This document shows positions 35,701-48,275 of a DNA stretch of 64,000 bases, piece by piece (position 1 is the first letter of the stretch; the number at the start of each line of letters is the position of its first letter). The translations under genes were made by a program, and so were the position numbers. Below the pieces are notes generated by a model. That model did no database searches. It was not told the DNA's origin and was given only the letters and a program-made list of their open reading frames with translations. Source of the stretch: Anseranas semipalmata (taxonomy: Eukaryota > Chordata > Aves > Anseriformes > Anseranatidae); assembly GCA_013399115.1 (NCBI GenBank), contig VXAA01003991.1, forward strand, positions 131,714 through 195,713, given 5' to 3'.

Positions 35701-38700
35701 ACCCAGAAAGACAGAAAAATTGTAAGTGTTTTTACCCATTTGGTTTGGATATAAGATGTTAATGTCTCTGTAATGGACTTTTTAAAGCAAACATAGAATA
35801 TTTGGCCACTTTGGGTCCTGTGATTTGTGTATCTTACAAGGAAACAGATTCACATTATGCCTTGCAAATCTAGCCAAGATTGCTAACTAAATCAACTAGG
35901 AAACAGGGAAAAACAATCTGCTAAAAAGAATGTCTTACATCTCTTCCCAGTGTCCTTCCTACTCTCCGTATAGAGCACACCGTAGCACAAATGATTGAAA
36001 TTCAGCACACACAAAAATTGACCTGAAATGTCACATACTTTTATTCCCTGTGCAGCTGTTCTACTAGCAGGACAAATATCACAAACAAATAATGAAACAA
36101 AAACAATTTCTAAGCTTGTCAATTTGACATAAAAGTTTTATTGCCCATTACACTCCTGATGTGCAGATTTTAATTCAGCTATCATGTTAGTTATACATTA
36201 CAATTTAATGACCAATCCATATATATGTAGGAGATAATATATAAAGCTACTTATATTCAGGTTGTGCTTTTCTGATTCAAAAGGTTCAGCAGCAGTATTG
36301 GCTTGATGGTGGGCATCCACGTGTTTCCAAGCCCTCCTCACAAAGCACCATCTTTGCAGCTGTACCTGCATAGCTGTGGATGGGCTCAGGAAGAACCTGC
36401 CAAAAAATGTAAATATTTTAAATCTAAACCCGGGTCACATTCTGCAAACAGTAGTATCATGAAAACAAAAGAAGCCAGAATGATGAGAAGTGGAACACCC
36501 TAAGCTGTCATCACCCTCATGCTGTTGTGCACAGCCACAACCTGTGCTCTAGGGCTCAAGACTGAACAGGGTGCAGTGGGAATGACAAAGCAGGTCTCCC
36601 TTAGATCATTTAAGCGACCTTAGCATAGAATTATCAGAAAGTCCGTTCTTGAGTTGACAAACCTCTCCCAATGAAGTTTTCATGAAAACTGTCATTTTCC
36701 TTGGAGAAAATAAATAAACAAATAAAGCTTCTGATTTTGACAAATCATCATTTCCATAGGAAAATCTATGTTGTTAAAATAAAAAATCTTCCTGGCTGTA
36801 ACCATATTTGTAGGATGTTATTCACTGAGAATGATCTTGAATATCATTGTCCTTCATCATGCCCCCCAACCAATGTGAAGCACTTTTAGAAGTACTGTAA
36901 GTCTGATTCATCAGAGAACACACAGAAGAACATTTTGTCTCTAGAATAAAATTTTAAAAAATGCAAAGAATATTTACTTTTTTCAGTGGACTGTATTTGC
37001 TATGCTCTGATGAAATGTCATTCTTTTCTAGTTGCTCAATGTTAACTGTTAATGAGACAGTGAGGGATTTTTTTTGCTTTATTTTTATCTTGCATCTCAG
37101 TCATGTCCTTTCTGCATTATCTGTGTCACTTGTCCCTCTTCCTCACAATCCTTTCTCTACATACATTATAAGCACAAACACACATATGCATGTATGACTT
37201 TGGCCTTCTACATGCATTTCTTTTCCTCTTTCTCCCTCTCCTACCTACCTATGTGTTATTAACATTGGCATTTTTGTGGCATCTTGTTAACCTGAAGTGC
37301 TTGTCCACTTACATCTGTGTATAGGACTGGGTCTGGGATACTGGGGCAGACCTTGTCCCCAGAGGGGGTAAAGGTGTTGTGTGATAACTGTTGTGTCATT
37401 TTACTGTTTACTGCAGACAATCATCGGACATGATTTATCAGAGAGAAACTGTCAGTTTTAGTGAATGTATGTGGGTGTTGAAAAATGTGCATTTTGTGGC
37501 CAGGCAAATAGCAAGGATTTTATCTCAACTATGATTATATTAAATGTCAATAAAAAGTCTAGGAATGTTCATTATCCAAACAGATGTTTAAATGCTTATA
37601 AAAGCTTATGAATGTCCCAAGGTGAACTGCTATTTTTCTGAATTATGTTGAATTATTGAAATTCTGTGACAATCTGATGAAAAATGTATTGCATATATTT
37701 GTAATGATTTAGTGTATTGTGTGACACTAACAAAAAAAAAAAAATGCTGTTCCTAAGAAAAATTCTTTAACTGTTACAATAAAAATGTAAGTATGTCACA
37801 GACTACAAATCAAAGATATAGTAGTCAACTTTCACAACCAACACTTTAGATAAACCAAAATGAACTGGCTTTGGAATATTCACAGTGTTGAGAAGAAAAT
37901 TTAATGGGCCATTACAATAGGGAAGACCACACATTGCATCTTTCTGCTCCTATGATATGAGTGGACACAGACAAGTTAAGATTTTCATTTAGATTTAGCC
38001 AGCATTTCAAACAGTAAACATTGTAAATGTGCTAGTGTGATAAACTTGCACTTGTCACCACGACAGCAAGGCTTCTCTTACTCTATTGATATAAATATTG
38101 TTGTTCATTTTACTGGCTCCAAAGTTCTGCTTTTCAACATTTTTCTTTTTTTGTTACTAGGCAACCAAAGCAATACTGTTTCACATTAAGAGAGCAGCTT
38201 ATCAGAAATAAAAGCTTCTGCTCTGATATTATGAGAAGTGATATATAAATGAACATTTTCAAAATGAAGAAAATATGAATTTTGCACCTGTTGTATACAA
38301 TGAAAAAATATATCTAAGACTTTTGCCTAGTCTCAAAATTGAGGTCACCAAGTTACCTCTTTGGGGTCACTGCCAAAGTACCAGCTGGTTTTGAGGGGTG
38401 CAGTCTTGAGCCAGCTGTAAAAACTCCTGGAAAAATCCACGCATTTAAAACAGTAATGTCATGGAAATCAGGTGAATACAAGAACCAGTCATCATCCTCA
38501 GGTATGATCTAAATGTATTCAAGACAAAAGGCAAAATTATTTCTTCTTAACACTTTCAGTGCTTGCTGGCATTAGGTTGTTGAGGAGTTTTGACTGCTTT
38601 TGTTAGAAAAGCATCTGATTTAATGACTGGTTTTTATATGGTAAGTCGTAAAATTTACAGTGAAGGAGAAAAGTATAAGTACAGAGAAATATTATTGGAG

Positions 38701-40848
38701 AGGACATTAAAATACAAGATGAATGTGAGACAGAAACAGCATTTTGAGTTTCACGTCAAAATACAGGACCATTTAGATACTGTACTTGAATGAATGCGGC
38801 AGAGTCTAAAAGTTCTTCTCTGTAATAGTGCTGCAGGCCTGTAATACAATGCATCAGGCTAGTTATTTTATACCTAAGATATAAATCATGATGCCATTCG
38901 CTCAGCCTTTATTCTTCTAAAAATGTGCTTAAGTGATACTTAAGCCAGCCTGAACTGAGAATCAACACACTCTAAGTGCTCTGTAAAGCACTGCCATAAT
39001 GCTAGCTTCACTAATTTATGTCATCTAAGTGTTTTGGGGAGGGGTCCCTATATAGCCCATTGTTCAACTGTACAGAGACACACTACAGTGAGCCTTTTCC
39101 TGTCCATGCAAAGGAAATTAGTTTGCACAGTGGATTTGGATCAAAAAATCCAGGCTAGATTAAATCTACCCAAACTGAAAATCCAGCATAGGAAAAACCT
39201 ATCAGGCCAACTTCCCAAATCCAAAATGGAGTTGTAGGAGCATTTATCTTGTAGGAGAGAGCATCAATGGCATTATAAACTTGTTCTTTTCCCTTTGGTG
39301 TGGAAGCAGGTCTCTTGCCCTCACCCCTCCACTGGAGAAAAGACAAGAACATGCCACTGGTTAGATAGGCAGAATTGCTGCAGTCCTGTCCTCCCAGCAT
39401 ACATCCAGTTCTTTACTTTGTAAGTGTTCCAGGCAGGATGGAACCTGAAAAAAAACACCTTTTTATTTTTCCTGAACCTGAAACTACGGTCCATTCATAG
39501 CACACAATCCTTTCATACATATTTTATTGTGGTTAAATCTGCTATTGACCTATCAACCCATAAAATTGTAAAATATATGAATATAAATTTGTTGGTGAAT
39601 ACAAAAGCTCATATGATGCTATTTGAGGGAAATCTATGCAGTGAAATCTAGCAACAGTGTCTTCTTTCTTCCAAAGACATCAGTGAAATGGCTAAAATCA
39701 AGGAATTGAATTAATCCATGTTTGCTAATTGCTTGTTTAACTTTACACCCTCATTAAAGTCAAATTCATGTGTTTTTTTCAACAATATAAGTATCTTTCC
39801 CCATTATTTTCTTTGGCTAAAGAACAGGAAAAAAAATGCCAAACAAAAATGAGCATAGTGCTAAGAAATAAAGATATTTTTTCTATTTTTTTACTTTTCA
39901 GGATGTCCCTTTTATGTGTCTTGTCTCACTGAATGTGGATAATAGTCTCTCATAAATAATCTTCAAAAATAACCCAGCAGTCCCTAAACCTCCCTCTCCT
40001 AGTAATTTTGAAGAGATTCATATAAAAATATTAATTGGGAAAATCCGTAATTGTACTGGAAGTATTTGTGCTAGTAAAAATGCCTTTGATCTGTAAGAAA
40101 CACAGAGCTTGTTAAAGCAGACAAGCTTCTAGCAATCGTCCATCTAGATCTGATGAAAGAATTTATTACTGTCTCCCTGAGAAATTAAATACTGGAAATC
40201 TGGGAGACACTATACCCTAAATATCTGTTGTGCTGCATGGAGATGTCTGAACAAGAAGAGACTTAACTTGCAGTCTGAACAGAAGGTCTGTGACTATGGC
40301 TGATGAATCTAGACAAGTGACTACCAGAAAGCTCAGAGAAAACCAAAGAGATACAAGATGTAGATCTTAGAGGAAGCAGTAATAGAGCTCCCTGGGTCAT
40401 AAACAGTCTGCAAGAAGATTTTGATTCCTGAACAAAGGAAGATACCGCTTCCTGGTCTTTATTCTTACCATACTCAGTAATATAGGACTTTGTTCATATG
40501 CTTTTGTCATCACAGAGAATGCATGCAACAAATATCTGACTCTATCTCCTTACCCTCCTAAACAAACACAGCAACCAGGATCCAAATAATGACCAAGAAC
40601 ACAAAAACAACAACAAAACAGCAAATCAGCAATTATATGTTATTATATATTATATTTTTAAGGACTTGCAGAGAATGCAAGACAGAATCTTAACAAGAAA
40701 CTGTATCCTTCACTTTTGTGAGGGAGGGAGTTTGAGTGTTATCTGGAGTGCAAGGAAGAACCATGGAAACAAAGTATGTGAAAAGATGGTTTTAAAGAAA
40801 GTGTAGGCAACAGTAAAAAGATATAAAATTTAAGGAAAAGTAAGGAAG
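32702..40848. other. AT-rich single-copy sequence between two same-strand LTRs
   Basis: Eight kilobases with no gag, pol or env frame, no primer-binding site after the first LTR and no polypurine tract before the second, so it is not the interior of a provirus. Holds a T17 run (34399-34415) and an A13 run (37732-37744). Open frames are all under 90 codons and unrecognised. Confidence 0.65.
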
Positions 40849-40853
40849 GTTAA

Positions 40854-41426
40854 TGTCCTGGTTGCAGCTAGGATGGAGTTAATTTTCTTCCTAGAAGCTG
40901 GTATGGTGCCATGTCTTGGATTTAGGATGAAAATAGTGGTGATAAGANNNNNNNNNNNNNNNNNNNNNNNNNNNNNNNNNNNNNNNNNNNNNNNNNNNNN
41001 NNNNNNNNNNNNNNNNNNNNNNNNNNNNNNNNNNNNNNNNNNNNNNNNNNNNNNNNNNNNNNNNNNNNNNNNNNNNNNNNNNNNNNNNNNNNNNNNNNNN
41101 NNNNNNNNNNNNNNNNNNNNNNNNNNNNNNNNNNNNNNNNNNNNNNNNNNNNNNNNNNNNNNNNNNNNNNNNNNNNNNNNNNNNNNNNNNNNNNNNNNNN
41201 NNNNNNNNNNNNNNNNNNNNNNNNNNNNNNNNNNNNNNNNNNNNNNNNNNNNNNNNNNNNNNNNNNNNNNNNNNNNNNNNNCCCCCTTTTTTTTTCTTCC
41301 TCATTTAACTTTCCTTATCTCAAGGCATGAGTTCTTGCACTTTTCAGTTCTCTTCCTCATCCCACTGTGGGGGAGTGAGTGAACGGCTCTGTGGTGCTTA
41401 GCTGCCTGCTGGGTTAAACCACAACA
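40854..41426 (+). mobile_element. Solo LTR, ERVL-like family, with target duplication
   Basis: Second copy of the LTR at 32135-32701. It starts TGTCCTGGTTGCAGCTAGG and ends GGGTTAAACCACAACA. It is flanked directly by the pentamer GTTAA on both sides (40849-40853 and 41427-41431), which marks a genuine integration and a solo LTR. A 5-bp duplication is typical of ERVL-type integrases (known for the family, and the class is inferred from it). The middle is a run of 334 N (40948-41281). Total length including the gap is 573, close to the 567 of the complete copy, so the gap is about right in size and hides only LTR sequence. Confidence 0.92.
40948..41281. other. Assembly gap (334 N) inside an LTR
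   Basis: A run of unknown bases. Comparison with the complete sister LTR predicts that it hides the GC-richer middle of the element (equivalent to about 32229-32560). Open frames reported across it are meaningless. Confidence 0.95.
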
Positions 41427-43471
41427 GTTAACGTGTTATTTGGGCTTGATTTTAGTTGTTACCTTTATGTAGGAGCAAAATCCTGATTCTTCCACACCAG
41501 ATAAGAGAAATGGCCTTATTTCACCTATGCTAACGATAAAGAACCAGAATGGAATCTTAGAGACAGGTAGAAACACTGAACCTGGAAGAACCAAGGATTA
41601 ATGCTATTAATCCTGTAGGAATTATGGCCTGACCTGAAGACTTTCTGTCCACTCTGCTTTTTGAGTGCAGGGGGACGCACAGAAGGAAGATTCTTATGAT
41701 CTAAGGGACAGAGTACAAATGCATTTATCCAAATCACTGGAAACAGAATTATCTACAGCTGTGATACAAGACAGGTAAAAGTCTGTTACAAAAAATAAGT
41801 AAAAAAGAAAGTGCAAGAGATTACTGGAATTTTAAAACTTACTTTGACATTAAACCTTTACATGATTTTACTTAAATCACTTAACCTTTCATTCCTTATT
41901 TCCTTAAAATGAAGATTTTAAGGTACATCATCACTTAGAAGCAGTGTCATTAATTACTGCTTGTAAAGTGCTCCATGAGAGTTAAAAGTTACCTGATTAC
42001 ATAGTCATTGCTCCGGTGACTTTCTAAACTCATTGCTTACTAAGGTGACTATCCTGTGGGAAACTCATATATTCTAAAACTAGTTTATGTTCTTGGCAAT
42101 ATTTCTTATACTCCTTTTTGGAAGAAAAGACTGAATAGGTCAGTGCTTCTCAAAATCACTCTAAGCTGGTTCTGCTCTGAGGTTTTTTCTTCCTTCCTTC
42201 TGTCCAGTTCTCCTACAAATGTTCACACTAAAGGTGGAACAGATAGCCTTGCTTTATTGCTTATAGAAGCCCATTTTTTCTAATACAGAAATTAGCAGCT
42301 GCAGGTATAAGCATTCATTCAAAATGGAAATGACTCAAAACACTGTGGGTCCCTGGAATTCTCTTCTAAAGACCAGTGGACTGCAGTCTATACCAGAAAA
42401 GACAAGAATGAAACCTCCAGCAAAACGAAGACACTGTGGTGTGTTCCGTAATCCTTTACGTACAGATCTATGACTTTAATGGAATAGCCATTCTGATTTA
42501 CACTTATAAAAATCAATAGTCTGGACTCCTTCCTTATTATGAGACTGTCTCATCAAAATAAATCTAGAGGAGGAGAAAAAAGGCTTGTAGCTAGAGTATA
42601 CCCAGATAATTTTCTTGCAGGAGCTAGCTAACTTTTCTTACTGACATTTGCCTTTTTGCTAGAAAATGGTTTATTTGTTGAAACAGATCCTTTCAGAATG
42701 CACTCAGAAATCTGAAAAGCTTTTTACTACTTAAGGTAAGTTCCTATTGAATGTAGAATTTTCAGGTACCCTAAAACAGCAATAAAATGTTCCACATTAT
42801 TTCAATGCAAAGGGCCATTGAGCTTATTGCCTTATTTAAAAATTGGATAGTTAGAAAAAGACTGCAAGAAATTAGACATGTAACCAGCAATTGTCTTGTC
42901 TTACCATTTTCTGGCAATCCTGAGTAAACTGTCATACATAGATCATGGAATTCATCTCTGATTTTTGCATGATGGGAAACTGCACTCAGAAGATACCTGA
43001 TGTGCAAACAAAGAGCTATCCAAAGACTTCTGCCTAACAGCATCAGAACTAAAATGAATGGAGGATAAATCCAGTGAATTTTTTACCAATTTATACTGTT
43101 GGCTCTACAATTTGCATGTCTATAGTGAGGCTTAGTTGCCATGAAGTTTTCCTAAAACTTGGGATTTTAATTTCTATTTACTACTTCACAAATAAACTAG
43201 GCTATAAAGGCTCTCGTTAATGAAGTATTTTCTAATGGAGATATAGTGTGGGTATGTTGGAGGCTAAAGACCAAATCATTATAGCTCATTCATTAGTAAA
43301 TTCTGAGGAGTGGGTAAGATGGTGGGTCAAATCTTCAAGTAAATAACGAAAGCAGTCTTTCACATTGCAGTTAAGTCTCTGGCAGCAGGACAGAGTTAGT
43401 TTGTTAGAACAGGTCTTCCATGGTAGTGGAAAGCTGAGCTGTTTCAAAAATATCAGAAGCCCCCCACATGG

Positions 43472-43506
43472 CAAAACAAAACAAAACAAAACAAAACAAA
43501 ACAAAA
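43472..43506. repeat. (CAAAA)n microsatellite
   Basis: Seven clean CAAAA units, with an A20 run 20 bases downstream (43526-43545). The minus-strand frame through it reads as a Phe/Cys/Val/Leu repeat. Confidence 0.95.
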
Positions 43507-45736
43507 CTTTGTTTGCAGTCTCAGGAAAAAAAAAAAAAAAAAAAACATTTTAACAGCAGAATGTTGTCATTTTTTTCTTTCCTGCTATGTCCCTCTCATC
43601 ATACCCTCTTGGCTTGATTTGCAGTCCTAACATCTTGAAAAATTCAATAAGGATATTTCAAACAGAATATATGGACAGTGTTAAAATATAATATTGGTCA
43701 ATGTCTGTGTATTCTGAGCTGTATGCCCCAATGATAGCATGTGAAATGTGCTGGAGAACAGCTGGAGAAAAGCCTTGTGTAAATCTTGATTATGGTGAAG
43801 TCTGGCTGTGCTCAGCAATTCACTCACATAGAGCACAACACATGATCAATAATGAAGCTGACTAAAAGACGATGATGAAGCATAAAGGCTAAGACAACCT
43901 AAAGAAGGAGAAGATTTTATCCATTTAAATTGGCTTTCAATTAAGTTCAGACATTAAGTTCACTTCTGAATTTTATTGTCTTATTTCCAACATAATTAGC
44001 ATTAATGCTCCACGTTCAAAAGCAGTTGTGGGGGAAGGCATTTCTCCCAGAAAAACTAAAGATGTTAAGTAGTCCCATATTTTCCCAGATGATTTCATAT
44101 TCAAACTTCTACACAAAATGAATGCTGTATTCAGTCAGATAGGAAGTTCAAAGACCCTCTGACAAATAGTAAACCATTTTAAAGACTTCTTCTACTGTAA
44201 CATTAACTTACCTTATATTTCTAAAAGATGCAATGCACATTATCTACTCATAAAATCATTATTGTGGTGGCTGATTTACTGCTAATTATCAGAAGATGCA
44301 GGATCAGCATCAATAACATAATTCTAGTTCATTTCACTAGCACAGTATCAACTTGCACAAAGTAAGATTCCAAAATGAAAATGCAACACTCAGCACAATG
44401 TAGAGGACTGTCTTCTTGCTTGATTCCAAGCTGATCTGGAATTAATTTATTACCAGGATCTTTACAGTGCTTCTAGACTAAAGATGAAAATGTCTGGTGA
44501 AATAAGAGATGTCATATTTGAAATGCTCTCCTTATTATGAGTTGTCCTGATCTTTGTATGAAAACACCAACTATACTCTATCCTGCAGAGCTTAGTGAAA
44601 TGGGGAATAAAACTACTGACTTCCCCTTGGGCCTGATTCCTCTTAAAGACAATGATAGGTCAGAATGTTATAAGAAGGTACATAGGTTCAATATATAAAC
44701 TGAAGTCAGTGACTATTATGTATCTTTGAAAGATTATTATGGACATTAGAAAGATTTGGCCTTTAGCAGGGTCACCATGATCATGCTTCTCTCGTATTCA
44801 CATGTTTTAAGGCAATTATCTTTCCGTAGAGTAAAAGGTATATTATACAAACTGCTAAACGGAAATTCCTTTCAGGTGCACATAAACTTAAATTAATATC
44901 CTTGGCCTTCTATAAAAGTATTCAATTTTCCTTGTTCTCCACTCATTCCTCTATATCATTTCTGATCCTTAAAGGGAAAGAAGATGACCTGAAACGTTAA
45001 AAAATAGTTAAAAGGGTTATTGACATAGAAAGACCAACTCTGTCTATCCAAACCTGCACAGATCTGAAGAGTCATAATTTTGAAGTGATTACATTCTTTG
45101 AGCTTACACAGCTCTAGGAATTTGCTTGAAATTCTGTCCAGACGGACATGTGCTTCTGAACAACCAAACTCTGCTCTCTCCTCTTCCTTTTTCCTATACA
45201 TTCTTTCCTTGCTTCACTGATCTTAATCTTTTCCTCCAACTTCACCTAACAAATCTTTACACTGAAACACTTTCTGGACAATGCATGTGCAAAATAACTG
45301 GTGGGAGTCATTTCATCTCCCACCAGCGTAAGCCAGTTTCTTTGTCATCTTCTTCCATGTTCATGTATGTGCATGTTGGTATGTTCTTCATTATTTTTTT
45401 TCCTTTATAGACATTCTTTGCATACTTCACTCTTTTTAGACAGTTAATTTTCGACCCTGACCTTTTTTCCAACCTAATTTAGGTAGAAGAATTCAGTCGC
45501 ACAGGGAATGCATTCTTCAAAGAAATAAACACTGAATTACCTATCAAGTTAAGGAAATTTTAAAAACACATCTCAAGGAAGAGGAAACAACTTGCCCAAC
45601 TGTTTCATATAACAGAGAGAATGGAAAGTGCAAACCAGAGATGGAAGAGTAGGGATCAAGATCCAAAGAAGCCAAAAAACTGTGAGAGTTGTAAGAAAGG
45701 CAGGACTGTAGAACCATACAAGGAGTTTGTTCTAGT

Positions 45737-45738
<2 letters not shown>

Positions 45739-45771
<33 letters not shown>
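45739..45771. repeat. (GA)16 dinucleotide microsatellite
   Basis: Sixteen uninterrupted GA units, seen directly. Likely length-variable. Confidence 0.95.
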
Positions 45772-45774
<3 letters not shown>

Positions 45775-47539
45775 TTCATCAAAAGCTTGAAAATAAGTTG
45801 TATTCAATGTTACCAAACTAGTTGCACTACTGTGGACTTACTGGAGTCTTTAAACCAGGGTCCTTGAGGACAGTTTGTAGGTTTAGTACTCTACTAATGA
45901 CCTCTTCAAGTTCTCATGACGTGACTCAGGGCACTCAGGCAAGCAACATTTCCAAACTGAAAAAGGAAGCACCCTCATAATGTTCACAGGTGTGCAGTTT
46001 TGATGTGCTACAAGGTATGGTCAACAATGAGAAGAAAAAAAAAATAAATAAATAACAGTATTTTTGGAATGGGAAGAAATATGCAGGGAAGCAAGAAAAA
46101 AAAGACAACCAAAATTTTTACAGTGGGGAGCAGTGTCCCACACCCAAAATCTCCAACATCTTAGATACTTTGAATGAGAAGACAAAGATACACATGGAAA
46201 TTTAATTCTTCCCAACCTTCAGGTCTTTCTTTGTTTTTACAGAAAGAAAAGATTTGTAACCTTCTGTCTTTTAGGGCTAGTAATAAAATTTTAAAAGACA
46301 TTCAGATCTAGTCAGGCTGTTCAAATGCAGTCTTTATCTGCCTTTGAAAGAAAGTACAGATGTTTTATGATTGCTCCATGCCTTTCATAAAATCAGTGTC
46401 ATCGTCCTTGTACACTGCCCCTCTATTTGTGTTGAAAAGATGTAAAGACCCGAATGGCAAGAGTTATTCCTAAATGTGATTTATGTGGGTCAGGGTTTAA
46501 GTAAATTGTGTGTCAAATTTTATTGTGACTTACCGCATTTTGAGTGTTAAAAGCTCAATGAGATCTGTCTAAAATCTAGATGTATGGTTTGGAGAAGCAT
46601 TCAACCATTGCTTTGGTTTTAAAGTGTTGCCAAACTCAGCCCCTCCAAGCAGGTGCACACGATCTTTTTTTCAACCCATTAGATAAACTGAAATTTTTTG
46701 TTGTGATGGCTCTAGAGCTTTCACAAACAAAAGTTTCACATGAAAATATTCTCATACGTATATAATTTTTTTATGAATGTTGCTAATTTTACCTCATCAT
46801 AGAAGCATAACTTGCTCTCTGCAATTGGTAACACATACATGAAGCCTGAAGCGCATGACAAGATTCTGCAGTTTAAGCCTTTGTTGCCAGTGACCAGTAG
46901 CCATTTGTTTGCTTCTCTAATATATTTACAAAGTAAATACCAACTGTCATATCAAGTTTATCAACATATGCCACCTTGTTTTAAAAAACAGCTTTTAAAT
47001 TCCTTGCAATCTTATTTTTGAAGCCAAATGCAACTTTAATACTCCATGCATATTCTGCTACTCATAGGTAACTGGGGCCTAATTCTTCAGGCAGATACAT
47101 TTCAGTCAACTTACACATCTGTGCTTCTGAAAACCTCAGTCATCAGGCCATAAAAATGTTCATTGTTTTATGTCTGAAAGAACGTGGCATGTATCTTTCT
47201 CCCAATCTCATGAATGTAACTCCTTACATATAACAGAGAAACAAAATCTCCTCTGAACCTTTCCTGCCCAATGATGAAATCATCAATTTTAATGCTCAAT
47301 TATTTAATTCTTCAAAAAAGGCTTTTTACTAATAATGCCTTCATTAAATAAAATACAACAGCAAACATATGGGCAAGTGCTGAGATGCTAGGAACCCAAA
47401 ATGATTACTTTCCTCATGAAAAACCTGCTAGATTAAATTTTCAGTATCTGGAGGGAAAGGAAAAATGCTATATCTTAGCATCACTCTAGAGGCCTCTTGA
47501 TTCTAATAGTGGGGCTACTGAAAAATTGAAAAAAAATAG

Positions 47540-47560
47540 TAATAATAATAATAATAATAA
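47540..47560. repeat. (TAA)7 microsatellite
   Basis: Seven uninterrupted TAA units. Confidence 0.9.
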
Positions 47561-47924
47561 AAATCTAAAATGGTTTCTATAAAAACAAATGAAGAATAGA
47601 ACAATAAATGCAGTATCTTAAGGCAGAATGCAAAACTGAAATGTATCTTGCCTAATCAACTAAATAGTGCTAACTTTATAATCACTTCTTAAATGCTCAT
47701 TTCTTTTGCTACAGAGAATTCATCTGTATAGTCACTGTAAGAGGAGAAGTGAGATGTCTGAAATAACTCTGGTTTCTTACCTGCAAAGAGCTCTCTCATA
47801 TGTCCCAAATCTGCCAGTAAAACTCTTCCACAGCTGCTGTCTTCTAACACAGTTGTCACTAATGGTCCAGTCAACTCCCCTTACCAAACAGTCTGGTATA
47901 AATAAATTAGGAAGCAGTGCATCC

Positions 47925-48275
47925 ACTTGGAGTTGCAAAAGGGCAGAGGCAGAACCCAGGCCTGCCGAGTCACTGAGGGAGGCCTCCACAGGCAGCCTCT
48001 GCGCCTCGCTGCCTTGCAGTGCTGCAGTGTGACCCCGGCCTGCTCTGTGACCGGGGGTGCAGGGGACAGCTGGTCAGCCTGGCAATTAGTGACGCCTCAT
48101 ACCCAGGAGGGGATGAGCCTGGGCGCTGGGGCCTTGCTGTTGCAGAAACCTTGCTGGAAGGTAGAGATACGGCCTTACCCAGGCATCTGACCTGCCACCC
48201 CCTCTCTGCCATCTGCTTCTGCAGTCCGACAGCTTGGGAGGGAGGAGGCTTCGGAGATCTGCAAATATAATCATG
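47925..48275. other. GC-rich, CpG-containing block of unknown origin
   Basis: About 350 bases clearly richer in G and C than the flanks, with ten CpG pairs counted between about 47967 and 48258. That is many more than in the other two GC-rich blocks. Six overlapping open frames on both strands run through it, the longest being 132 codons on the minus strand (47970-48368). None resembles a known protein, and the number of frames simply reflects high GC. It could be a small CpG island or regulatory element, a piece of an LTR or other repeat, or an ancient exon. I cannot choose between these from sequence alone. Confidence 0.4.

Larger units (their letters stand above)
41432..47924. other. AT-rich single-copy sequence, no gene seen
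   Basis: Holds microsatellites (43472-43506, 45739-45771, 47540-47560) and an A20 run (43526-43545). No exon, RNA gene or mobile element is recognised. Open frames of up to 94 codons are unrelated to any protein I know. Confidence 0.55.

Noticed and set aside
32702..40853. Possible provirus between the two same-strand LTRs
   Set aside because: No retroviral frames, no primer-binding site or polypurine tract, and the second LTR has its own GTTAA duplication.
40873..41382. Open frames of 169 and 137 codons
   Set aside because: They run through 334 unknown bases, so the length is an artefact of the gap.
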